Shown: piece after piece, positions 55,928 through 63,801 of the stretch
Layout: each line of letters starts with the position of its first letter
Position numbering within the stretch: position 1 is the first letter of the stretch
NCBI GenBank assembly: GCA_030920305.1
Contig: JARLUB010000003.1
Span: forward strand, 62,001-126,000
Origin: Eubacteriales bacterium SKADARSKE-1
Lineage (GTDB): Bacteria > Bacillota > Clostridia > Oscillospirales > Acutalibacteraceae
Length of the DNA: 64,000 nucleotides
Reading direction: 5' to 3'
Notes under the pieces: model-generated
What the model was told of the DNA's origin: nothing
What the model saw: only the letters and a program-made list of their open reading frames with translations
Databases searched by the model: none
Translations under genes and position numbers: made by a program

Positions 55928-56578
55928 ATGGTTAAAAAATTTCTTTTATGGATAAGTATTGTAAACTTAGTCATTATGGTATGGTTTATTTCCAAAATTC
56001 AAGCTGATATAGTTCCAATCCACTTTAATATAAATGGTGCTATTGATGGGTGGGGTAGTAAATGGTTTTTACTAATTGGGCCAATTATACCGTTTCTTTT
56101 ATCGATTTGCTTTGAGATATATAATACTGCGACTAAGAACAATAGAAATGTTCAAGTTAACAAATGCTTTGAAAAACGTGTAATTTGTGCAATAATTATA
56201 GTATTTATTTTGATGGGTTGGTTAATGTTAGCATCAGCTCAATTCGAAAAACTTGAAACAAAATTTCTTTCTTGTATAACTATACTACTGGGTGTATTAA
56301 TATTATACATAAGCACTATCATGCCCAAATTTAAGCTAAATAAAACCTTTGGTATAAGAACTCCGTGGACTTTAAAAAGTGAATTTGTATGGAATAAAAC
56401 TCATAAATTAGGGGGAACTTTGGGTATCATTGGAGGAATTTTAATGATTGGTTCAGGCCTTACCTCATTAATAATTAATATATCTTGGATTTGCTTTTGG
56501 GGAATTGTATTAGGTATCATTCTTTGCGCAATAGTTCCTATTATTTACTCCTATAAAATCTATAAAAATCCTCAGTAA
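55928..56578 (+). CDS. SdpI-family membrane protein
   Basis: 216 residues with about six membrane segments. DUF1648 at the N-terminus (IVPIHFNINGAIDGWGSKWF) and the SdpI hallmark TFGIRTPWTLKSEFVWNKTH followed by a Gly-rich helix. B. subtilis SdpI gives immunity to the SdpC toxin and signals to the SdpR repressor; many homologues have no known toxin. No sdpC or sdpR gene is adjacent. ATG 55928 after AGAGGTGTACAAA. A TATAAT at 55853-55858 may be its -10. Confidence 0.85.
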   Translation: MVKKFLLWISIVNLVIMVWFISKIQADIVPIHFNINGAIDGWGSKWFLLIGPIIPFLLSICFEIYNTATKNNRNVQVNKCFEKRVICAIIIVFILMGWLMLASAQFEKLETKFLSCITILLGVLILYISTIMPKFKLNKTFGIRTPWTLKSEFVWNKTHKLGGTLGIIGGILMIGSGLTSLIINISWICFWGIVLGIILCAIVPIIYSYKIYKNPQ

Positions 56579-56745
56579 ATCCTTTTAAAGTAAGAATTAC
56601 TCAATATAAGATTGTAGCGTTAAAAAAGGTTAAACTCGTTGTCATGCACTAAAGATTAATTTTATTTGTTTTAATGTATTTTAATTATATTGGACGACAA
56701 ACAGGCGACAAAATCACTTTTTAAATAAATATTTCAATAAAAATA

Positions 56746-56776
56746 ATCTCCTACAACCCTAGTGTATGTAGGAGAT
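56746..56776. terminator. Hairpin next to the tRNA fragment
   Basis: ATCTCCTACA (56746-56755) and its exact complement (56767-56776), with A-rich and T-rich flanks. Confidence 0.55.
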
Positions 56777-56781
56777 TTATT

Positions 56782-56828
56782 TGGTTGCGGAGACGGGATT
56801 TGAACCTGCGACATTCGGGTTATGAGAA
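56782..56828 (-). pseudogene. 3' part of a tRNA-Met(CAT), likely attachment site
   Basis: On the minus strand 47 bases read from the anticodon loop (CTCATAA) through the variable region and T arm (GGTTCAAATCC) to the acceptor end and CCA. The 5' half (D arm, 5' acceptor) is absent. A tRNA 3' end of this kind is the usual crossover site of integrative elements, and a broken integrase lies 1.3 kb away. Confidence 0.7.
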
Positions 56829-57309
56829 ACACAACTTATTTATAAGTAGGTATAATCTAAACCAATAAAACGAGTAACCAAGCCATTACTCAGTATATTT
56901 AGAGTAAACTAAAAGCAATATAATATACTAAAATATTATTTTAACATGGGGCAAAATATGGGGCAATTTAATGCTTATATTTATTTTAAGTTTGTATTAA
57001 TTAAAATAAATATAAAATACTAATTTAAAATATATAGTGGGGGTATCTGAAAGAAGGGGTGCCAATCTAAGTGTAAGTCTCATTAATTTTGGTAACATAC
57101 GTCTTAGCAGCCACAACAATTGATATATTCAAATACTATAAAGTAAAACACTGTAAAATTTCGACATGATTAATAGAATGCCAGTTAAAAAGATTGTTGT
57201 AAAAACGCACGTAAATATTATATAAAAGCATCTTATATATAGTCAAAACGTCAACAATACAACAAATAGTATACATAGTTTGATGCAATTTTCTGATTTT
57301 AATAAATAT

Positions 57310-57338
57310 TTGACATTTTTATAAATAAATAATAACAT
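57310..57338 (+). promoter_or_regulatory. Promoter of the glycan-modification genes
   Basis: TTGACA (57310-57315), 17-base spacer, TAACAT (57333-57338), about 113 bases before the first gene. A TATAAT follows slightly too far downstream (57340) to pair with this -35. Confidence 0.5.
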
Positions 57339-57451
57339 TATAATTACAAATTTAATTTAATCATTAATTGTCTATACGTTTTTTATTAAAATTTTAATTT
57401 TATCTTCGTAATAGAATTAGTACTCTTTAATTAGTGTGCAGGGGGAATTTT

Positions 57452-58483
57452 ATGAAATTAAGATTCAAGAAAAGTATAGCTTTTTTATTTTGTTTACTTT
57501 TATTTACTAATTTTTTTGCCAAAAATTTTTGTTGTAAAGCAGAAATTGAAATGCAAGTAAATGAAAGTGTTAAGTTAGTAAAAGAGAAAAACTTATTTTA
57601 CGATTTTGAATATAAAAATCTTTATATTTTTGCTATTGCATTACAAAAATCAAATGATGTAAATGATATCTTTACTTGGTCAAAGGACGAAAATCATATT
57701 AGTAAACTAAAAAAAGTATTTAATAAGGTTTACTTGCTTTCTGATGAGAAGGATATGAGTGAATTCTTACTTGAACGCGGTAGCTATGACCACGTATTTT
57801 CTTGTAACTGTTATCACGGAAAAGAGTGGGAACAATTACAGGATTATAACTCCTATTATCATTTTGAAGATGGTAGTTATGAATACAATCAAATGAATGC
57901 GCCTAATTGGCTATGTGATATCACTAAAGCTAAAAAATTGTTTATGCTATTTCCTGAACGTAGATTTAAGGGGTTACAAGGAATTGAGGCAGAACAAATT
58001 TCCAGAGAGAAATACTTAGAAGCAATAAATATTTTGTATGAGCCAGTTTCCTTAAACAAAAAAATTATATTTTGCTTAAATTGTCCAGAATTTAATTATA
58101 TAAAACTTTCTAAAACAATTATTAATACTTTAAAAGAATATAAGGACAGTGTAGCTATAAAAGGTCATCCTAGAGATTCTAAACAATATTTATTTCCACA
58201 AGAATTTACTATAATTAATAAAAGTTTGCCATTTGAAAGTTTTTACTATAGGTTTGATGGTTTACTTATTTCTGACTTGTCATCATGCCTTCATACAGCA
58301 AAATTTATATCCCAAAACTCCACTGTTATATGTACAGCTTTTGTTGGGCATCAGCCAGAGTTTTTAAACAAATGGAAAGATTATTTGAGTATGCTAGAAA
58401 ACTTAGGTGTTTTACTCCCAAAATCAATTGAAGAGTTAGAAGCTATGGTATCTCAATATATGAATTCCATAGATAAAAATTAA
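57452..58483 (+). CDS. Polysialyltransferase-like glycosyltransferase with signal peptide
   Basis: 343 residues. N-terminal hydrophobic segment 9-30 (IAFLFCLLLFTNFFAKNFC) ending CCKAEIE looks like a signal peptide. The rest resembles the alpha-2,8-polysialyltransferase / GT52 group of CMP-sugar-dependent transferases: LYIFAIALQKSNDVNDIF, YYHFEDGSYEYN (acidic general base region), KGHPRDSKQYLF (HP motif) and ISDLSSCLHTAKF. Members normally work in the cytosol on capsule or LOS. The signal sequence is odd because CMP-sugar donors are intracellular. ATG 57452 after GGGGGAATTTT. First gene of a set with the CMP-sugar synthetase. Confidence 0.75.
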   Translation: MKLRFKKSIAFLFCLLLFTNFFAKNFCCKAEIEMQVNESVKLVKEKNLFYDFEYKNLYIFAIALQKSNDVNDIFTWSKDENHISKLKKVFNKVYLLSDEKDMSEFLLERGSYDHVFSCNCYHGKEWEQLQDYNSYYHFEDGSYEYNQMNAPNWLCDITKAKKLFMLFPERRFKGLQGIEAEQISREKYLEAINILYEPVSLNKKIIFCLNCPEFNYIKLSKTIINTLKEYKDSVAIKGHPRDSKQYLFPQEFTIINKSLPFESFYYRFDGLLISDLSSCLHTAKFISQNSTVICTAFVGHQPEFLNKWKDYLSMLENLGVLLPKSIEELEAMVSQYMNSIDKN

Positions 58484-58507
58484 ATTGTTTTTGAAAGGAT
58501 TGTTTAT

Positions 58508-59329
58508 ATGAAAAAGTTGTTGTCATTATTTTTTTCTATAGGCTTGTTTTTTACAGGGATAGAAACACCCTTTAACAATACTTGCGCAATGGAAAGCATC
58601 GTAAATAGCAATACAAAAGTTAGCAAACCTAAGGTGGTTGCAGTTGTACCAATAAAGATGAATAATCAAAGGTGCCCCGGTAAAAATACAAAAAGCCTTT
58701 CTGATGGAACCCCCTTAATTCATTGTATTTTAAAAACTTTGAAACAAGTTAATAATATAGATGAAATTTATGTTTATTGCAGTAATGAGGATATTAAGCA
58801 ATATTTAATTCCAGGTATAAAATTTTTAAAGCGTAGCGAAAAGCTAGATAGCAACACAACATCAATAAATGAAGTGTTGTCAGCATTTGCAAATGATATT
58901 GATTCAGATATTTATGTTTTATCACATGCCACTGCACCTTTTATAAGGAGTGAGACAATACAAGATAGTATTTGTCAAGTCATAGGTGGCTTGTATGACT
59001 CTGCACTTGCAGTAAAAAAATTAAATGAATTTTTGTGGAAAGACGGAAAACCCCTTAACTATGATCCCAAAAACATTCCGAGAACTCAAGATTTAGAAAC
59101 TATTTATAGTGAAACTTCAGGACTTTATGTTTTTAAAAAAGACTTAATTAAATTAGAAAATAGACGAGTTGGTCATAACCCTTACTTAAAGGAAGTAGGA
59201 AAGATAGAGGCAGTTGACATAGACGATCCAGAAGATTTTACTATTGCTGGTGCAGTTTATGACAAAGTTTTTAAAGATATGCTTTGTCATACTGATCATC
59301 ACATGTTAAAAAAAAATTTAGAATTTTAG
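58508..59329 (+). CDS. CMP-sugar (acylneuraminate-type) cytidylyltransferase with signal peptide
   Basis: 273 residues. Residues 1-27 are a signal peptide (LLSLFFSIGLFFTGIETPF, cut near TCA-ME). From residue 38 the nucleotide-transferase domain begins: VVAVVPIKMNNQRCPGKNTK (CTP-binding loop), IDEIYVYCSNEDI, DIYVLSHATAPFIRS and IPRTQDLETIYSETSG. The family activates sialic-acid-like sugars with CTP, normally inside the cell. It ends five codons after a run of nine A residues (59308-59316); the -1 frame from there encodes the next protein. RBS AAAGGATTG. Six in-frame Lys/Asn codons surround the slippage site. Confidence 0.85.
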   Translation: MKKLLSLFFSIGLFFTGIETPFNNTCAMESIVNSNTKVSKPKVVAVVPIKMNNQRCPGKNTKSLSDGTPLIHCILKTLKQVNNIDEIYVYCSNEDIKQYLIPGIKFLKRSEKLDSNTTSINEVLSAFANDIDSDIYVLSHATAPFIRSETIQDSICQVIGGLYDSALAVKKLNEFLWKDGKPLNYDPKNIPRTQDLETIYSETSGLYVFKKDLIKLENRRVGHNPYLKEVGKIEAVDIDDPEDFTIAGAVYDKVFKDMLCHTDHHMLKKNLEF

Positions 59330-60960
59330 ATTGTACACTTCGTGATGGTGGGTACATAAATAAATGGAATTTTGGTAAAGAAAACATTGAAGAAATTATA
59401 CACAATTTAATAAATTCGAATGCAGATATTATTGAATGTGGTTTTTATAAACCAAATATAAAATACGATTCTGAACACTCTTTATTTAATAATCTAAAAC
59501 AACTTGATAATATTGTAAATGATGATAAAACTTTTTGTGTAATGCTCAATTATGGAGAATGCAATATAGACCAAATACCAGATTGTGATGGAAGTAAAGT
59601 TCATACAATAAGAGTAGCTTTTCATAAAAAGGATTCTGATAAAGCTATAGATTTTTGTGCTGCTCTTCAAAAAAAGGGTTATGATATTTTCATCCAACCA
59701 ATGTCAACTGTAAGTTACACATATGATGAACTTATAAACTTAATTAAAAAAGTAAATTTATTTAATCCCAAAGTATTTTATATCGTGGACAGTTGTGGTG
59801 TAATGAAGAAAGAAGATTTGTTGAATATGTTCAAAATTGTTGATGAAAATTTATCCCCTGAAATTGCAATAGGTTTTCATTCCCACAACAACTTACAACT
59901 TTCTTTTGCAAATGCTGTTGAACTTATAAACCTAGCTACAGATAGACAACTTATTATAGATTCATCTGTTTTAGGAATGGGCAGAGGTGCCGGAAACCTT
60001 TGCACTGAACTTCTTATGCAATATTTAAATGAAAATGCTAATGAGAAATATAATATACATCCACTTTACACAATAATGGACAAGCACCTTAAAGATATAT
60101 ATGCAAAAACTCCTTGGGGCTATTTTGTTCCATTTTTTATTTCAGCAAAATATAAATGTCACCCTAATTATGCTGTGTTTTTAAGAGAACAAGGAGTTAA
60201 AGAAACTGAATTTATAGATGAATTAATTTCAAAAATACCTGAGAGTAAAAAAACTATTTTTGATAAAAAGTATATTAAAAATTTATACGATGAATTTAGG
60301 AATAAAGGATCGTATGATTGTATTGCCTTTGATTTAGATGGTACACTTATTGATTCCTCCGTTGGAATATTAAATGCAATAAGGTATGCTGAAGACCAAC
60401 TAAATATACCTAATGTACCAGAAGAAACTTTAAATCAACATATGGGAGCTCCTTTAAAGTATACTTATGGAGTGCTGCATGGCCTAAATACTGAAGACGC
60501 AGAAATGGCAATAAAGTATCATAAAAAGTATATGTCTGATAAAGGTTATCAAGAAGCAAAGTTATATGACGGTGTAAAAGAATTATTAATAAATCTAAAA
60601 AATAAAAATTTAAAATTAGCTGTTGCAACATTAAAGCAAGAATCTATAGCAAAAAAGGTGCTTGAATGTTTAGGTATAGATAAGTATTTTGATTTGGTTT
60701 TAGGACAAGACAAAACGGAAGCTTTAACCAAAAGTGATTTGTTAAATAAAGTTAAAAGCAACTCGGACTCAAAAAGAATTGTTTTAATTGGAGACTTAAA
60801 GTTTGACGGAGAAGGTGCTATGAAATCTAACATAGATTTTATAGCCGTGATATATGGTATGGGTTTTAAAACTGCCAAAAATGCTAGCCCTTTTAAACCA
60901 ATAGCAATTACTGATCAGATAAGCAACATTAAAAATATATTATTTGTAAAAGAATATTAA
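59296..60960 (+). CDS. HMGL-type aldolase fused to HAD phosphatase, start needs -1 frameshift
   Basis: Open in the -1 frame from 59296; the conserved N-terminus FRILDCTLRDGGYINKWNFG begins at 59317, but no ATG, GTG or TTG precedes it and the first usable start (59542) would delete it. Slippage on A AAA AAA (59308-59314) would join it to the upstream synthetase as one 817-residue protein. Domain 1 is a TIM-barrel HMG-CoA-lyase/DmpG-like aldolase (metal Asp in DCTLRDGG, GFHSHNNLQLSFANA, GMGRGAGNL). Domain 2 (from about 60316) is a HAD phosphatase: YDCIAFDLDGTLIDSS, AVATLKQESIAKK, VLIGDLKFDGEGA. It probably makes and dephosphorylates the acid sugar for activation. A simple sequencing or mutation indel is the alternative. 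Confidence 0.75.
   Translation, partial: SSHVKKKFRILDCTLRDGGYINKWNFGKENIEEIIHNLINSNADIIECGFYKPNIKYDSEHSLFNNLKQLDNIVNDDKTFCVMLNYGECNIDQIPDCDGSKVHTIRVAFHKKDSDKAIDFCAALQKKGYDIFIQPMSTVSYTYDELINLIKKVNLFNPKVFYIVDSCGVMKKEDLLNMFKIVDENLSPEIAIGFHSHNNLQLSFANAVELINLATDRQLIIDSSVLGMGRGAGNLCTELLMQYLNENANEKYNIHPLYTIMDKHLKDIYAKTPWGYFVPFFISAKYKCHPNYAVFLREQGVKETEFIDELISKIPESKKTIFDKKYIKNLYDEFRNKGSYDCIAFDLDGTLIDSSVGILNAIRYAEDQLNIPNVPEETLNQHMGAPLKYTYGVLHGLNTEDAEMAIKYHKKYMSDKGYQEAKLYDGVKELLINLKNKNLKLAVATLKQESIAKKVLECLGIDKYFDLVLGQDKTEALTKSDLLNKVKSNSDSKRIVLIGDLKFDGEGAMKSNIDFIAVIYGMGFKTAKNASPFKPIAITDQISNIKNILFVKEY
59308..59316 (+). promoter_or_regulatory. Candidate -1 slippage site (nine A)
   Basis: The zero frame reads TTA AAA AAA AAT TTA GAA TTT TAG. 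The canonical heptamer A AAA AAA (59308-59314) allows two Lys tRNAs to slip back one base, after which reading continues into the aldolase frame. RNA polymerase slippage on nine A residues would have the same result. Confidence 0.55.
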
Positions 60961-60977
60961 TTTAGGTGGTTTGAAAA

Positions 60978-61586
60978 ATGTTTTTAAAAAAAATACTAGC
61001 CCTAACGGTTATGGTGCTCTTTGTAATCGTTAGTTTTAGTGCCTGTGGTAATGAACGTCAAGAAAGCCCTTCTACTGGTGAAACTCCTGAAGCTCAAGCA
61101 ACAAGCGCTGAGGCCCCCCCTAATGAGGTAGACCCTGGGAACACCGACTCTAACAAAGAAATAGAAAGCAAGGGAGAAGTCATTACAAATGCTGGCGATA
61201 ATAGTTGTTCTCATAATTATTGTAAAGAAAATATAACAAGAGCCACTTGCACCTCAGCAGGATATACTACATACAGATGCAAAAAATGTGGAGAAAAGAA
61301 GATTGGGCAAGAAACTGCAGCTTTAAACCATAATTATGATGGTGGAAGTATAACAAAACCTGCAAGCTGTATTGAAAGTGGAATAAAAACTTTTACTTGT
61401 GCCAATTGTCACCATGCATATTCAGAACCAATTAGTGCTTTAGGGCATACTTTTAATGAGTGGACAGCTTCCGGTAAAGTTCATAAACATACTTGTTCAA
61501 GGTGTGGGTCTGAAGAAACTTCAAGCCATATTTGGGATTCAGATGGAGATGAATGTGTAGATTGTGGAATAATTAACTTTGATTGA
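60978..61586 (+). CDS. Lipoprotein with Cys-rich zinc-ribbon-like repeats
   Basis: 202 residues. Lipobox SFSAC (Cys at about 23). An acidic Pro/Ser/Thr linker (about 24-75) would span the wall. Then three related Cys/His repeats: CSHNYCKENITRATCTSAGY with YRCKKCGEK, HNYDGGSITKPASCIESGIK with FTCANCHH, and HTFNEWTASGKVHKHTCSRCG. The pattern (GH..., C, xCxxCG) is widespread in Clostridial surface proteins and probably binds zinc or stabilises by disulfides; function unknown. RBS AGGTGG. Eighteen bases after the aldolase stop, so likely co-transcribed. Confidence 0.8.
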   Translation: MFLKKILALTVMVLFVIVSFSACGNERQESPSTGETPEAQATSAEAPPNEVDPGNTDSNKEIESKGEVITNAGDNSCSHNYCKENITRATCTSAGYTTYRCKKCGEKKIGQETAALNHNYDGGSITKPASCIESGIKTFTCANCHHAYSEPISALGHTFNEWTASGKVHKHTCSRCGSEETSSHIWDSDGDECVDCGIINFD

Positions 61587-62705
61587 ATAAATTCCATCTA
61601 TTAATCAATTTAGGAGCAGCTTATGAAACAAGATAACCAGCGTTTTTATGATTCTAATAACATGCTTTAAATGATGATGCTGTAAACAGAAAAGAATATA
61701 TTGATAGCTTAGGAACTAAAACCCCTATTTTTGTTGAGTATTCTTACGTTAATAATAATGCACTTTTACGACTAAGCAAAGATTTTACTCCAGAACAAGC
61801 TCAAAAATATGAGGAGATATTTATAAAATAAGCTTGGTTTAATTTGATTAATTAAGAAAAGTATGAATCATGTTTCTATGGGAAATACAGTTTTAAAATA
61901 CTTACAAACCAAACTGTTATTATAATATAAGCACAACTTAAAAAGCCTGGGATGAAGCGAGCATAATCCTTCATTGTTGGCTTTTCTATTGTTATGTAGA
62001 ACTTTATCAGAAAAATATTATAGATAATTTAATCACAAATGGCACTTCCTCCCTCAAAAAGCATATTCATAGTTAAAAGTTCCAGAAAACTCTTTAGGTA
62101 TTGAGATTTTAAGTGATAGGAGAAATACGACCTTCTGCTTTTTTAATTTCCTCATTGATCATAGACAATTACTTCAACCATGATGAATTAATTTGGAACT
62201 TTAATCTTACAAGATGTGTAGGAGTCTTCTTAACTGTATCAATATGATATTTTACCAGAGAAAACAGCTGAAAATTTGAATGCAGTGGGTTATTTAAGTG
62301 AGTTTTAAAAATTTATAATAAAAGAAGACGTAGATTTGTTATTAAGAGCTGTTAAATTTTTGGTCAGCTTTTTGAGATGATTTTAGAATTATATAATAGT
62401 TATTCTGTTTTAGAGCCATAATTTCATTTTGCGATAAGCATAAATTTGTAGATTGTGATATTTTTTTATCGATAAAGGAGATTTTGTTTTATTGTATTGA
62501 CTTGGAAAAATTTAGGATGTATCATTAAAAAATATATGCTTTATCTTATGTTGTTTTTTGTCTGAAAAAAGGATTATAGAGCCAAACTTAAATGATAAAT
62601 AAAATTAATGGGAGGGTAAAAGAGAAAATTTTTAGGAAGAACTCTTGATTCAGATATGTATTTATTGAAAAATTATATTAAGATTTTTGAGAGGATAAGA
62701 ATAAA
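61587..62705. other. Decayed stretch with gene relics
   Basis: No intact gene. Besides the frameshifted relic at 61623-61831, short coding-like strings appear, such as QYDILPEKTAENLNAVGYLS ending in a stop near 62307, and KEDVDLLLRAVKFLVSFL near 62320-62376, each broken on both sides. The rest is AT-rich with scattered stops. Confidence 0.5.
61623..61831 (+). pseudogene. Small frameshifted gene relic
   Basis: ATG 61623 gives MKQDNQRFYDSNN, then a stop; in the next frame the sequence continues as ALNDDAVNRKEYIDSLGTKT and ALLRLSKDFTPEQAQKYEEI to TAA at 61829. A one-base change near 61664 would restore a protein of about 69 residues. There is a ribosome site AGGAGCAGCTT. Function unknown. Confidence 0.45.
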
Positions 62706-63215
62706 ATGAAAAAATTTATTTTAACAATAGTTTCTTTGATACTTACAATTTCGTCTATAGAGTGTGGAAGTTGTTTTGCTATTTCACAGTCGAAAAGTTA
62801 TTCAGTTCCAGGGGGACAATTAATTTCAGATGCTTGGAGATCCACATTTTGTGCTGTTTCTGGAAACACGCTACAGTGGGACTATCAAGTTTCTGCTAAG
62901 TATAACGGTAATAAAAGGGTGAAAAGAATAAGAACCTCTTTTAAAGGCTCAGCAAGTTTAAGAAATTCCGCATCTATGAATATAGGTGTGTCTGAAACTG
63001 GGGCAAGTGCAGGAGGAGGTTCTTCGTGGCAGAGCGTCTTTACAACAGAAAAATATTGGGAGAATACAAATGGCCAAAAAACATCATCATACCGGTCTAA
63101 TATGGTTGTTGCTCCTAAAAAAGATTATAGGAATGATACAATTTCAATAATAAATAGAGCAACAGTAGAAATAGAAGGCGACAAAAGATGTTATGAAATA
63201 ACGGCTAGTGTGTAA
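62706..63215 (+). CDS. Small secreted protein, unknown function
   Basis: 169 residues, not recognised. Signal peptide 1-25 (FILTIVSLILTISSIECGSC ending CFA). The mature part is beta-rich and rich in Ser/Gly/Asn/Arg: SYSVPGGQLISDAWRSTFCA, QWDYQVSAKYNGNKRVKRIR, SMNIGVSETGASAGGGSSWQ and INRATVEIEGDKRCYEITAS. The alternating strand pattern and two Cys could form a disulfide-linked beta-sandwich. RBS GAGAGGATAAGAATAAA. It overlaps the next gene's upstream region and is probably co-transcribed with it. Confidence 0.65.
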   Translation: MKKFILTIVSLILTISSIECGSCFAISQSKSYSVPGGQLISDAWRSTFCAVSGNTLQWDYQVSAKYNGNKRVKRIRTSFKGSASLRNSASMNIGVSETGASAGGGSSWQSVFTTEKYWENTNGQKTSSYRSNMVVAPKKDYRNDTISIINRATVEIEGDKRCYEITASV

Positions 63216-63231
63216 TCATTATAGAGAAAAA

Positions 63232-63801
63232 ATGAAAAAAATACTAACTTGCATCTCATTAATAATTGTATTGGTAAATATTGTTGGCTGTACTAATAAT
63301 ATTCCCAGTCAAGTTGAGAAGAAAACAAAGTATCCTGAAGTTAAAACACAAGATTCCATAATACTTTTTGATGAATTTTCTAAAAAGATGTTTTCTTATA
63401 ATACAAAAACATTTTCTATAGAAGAAAAATGTAATATTGACAATTTTATGCAATATAAATTCCCAACAGAATGTAATTATTATACTGCTGGAAATAGTAA
63501 TACCTTTGGTTTTGAGATTATTAAAATAGAAAATAACAAAATAAAAATATTATTACAGGTAAATGAAGACGAAGCTATATTTCCTGTAGCAAAAAGTAAT
63601 AATATTCTGCTCTTTTTAAAGTCTAAATATGAAAATAATGAGTGTATTAATAATGTTTTGGTTTCATATGATGAAAAAGAAAACAAGCTAGTTGAATATT
63701 CAAATGTTAAACTTGCAATTTGCAATGGTGCAATTATAAAGGATAAACTGTTTTTTACAGTTTACATAAAAGAGGGCACATATGACCTCTATAAAGTATA
63801 A
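63232..63801 (+). CDS. Lipoprotein with beta-propeller-like repeats, probably frameshifted
   Basis: 189 residues. Lipobox VNIVGC (Cys near residue 20). The body has propeller-like strands (SIILFDEFSKKMFSYNTKTF, LLFLKSKYENNECINNVLVS, LFFTVYIKEGTYDLYKV). ATG 63232 has only GAGAAAAA before it. The frame stops at 63799-63801, but similar sequence continues at once in the +1 frame (YNDHEAKPVLEKTGLVSDDV, YLSDDKCIYSPITGKRFLKA) to the window end. Either a one-base deletion split one gene, or a second gene starts at ATG 63782. Confidence 0.6.
   Translation: MKKILTCISLIIVLVNIVGCTNNIPSQVEKKTKYPEVKTQDSIILFDEFSKKMFSYNTKTFSIEEKCNIDNFMQYKFPTECNYYTAGNSNTFGFEIIKIENNKIKILLQVNEDEAIFPVAKSNNILLFLKSKYENNECINNVLVSYDEKENKLVEYSNVKLAICNGAIIKDKLFFTVYIKEGTYDLYKV

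Larger units (their letters stand above)
56579..57451. other. Non-coding accessory stretch with attachment-site remains
   Basis: No gene is visible. It holds a hairpin at 56746-56776, the tRNA-Met fragment at 56782-56828, the repeat-like string TGGGGCAAAATATGGGGCAA near 56947-56966, and a promoter at 57310-57338. The rest is AT-rich without coding signal. Confidence 0.5.

Noticed and set aside
55928-56578. SdpI as immunity gene of a toxin system
   Set aside because: No SdpC-like toxin, SdpAB or SdpR-type regulator is adjacent, so no toxin pair can be claimed.
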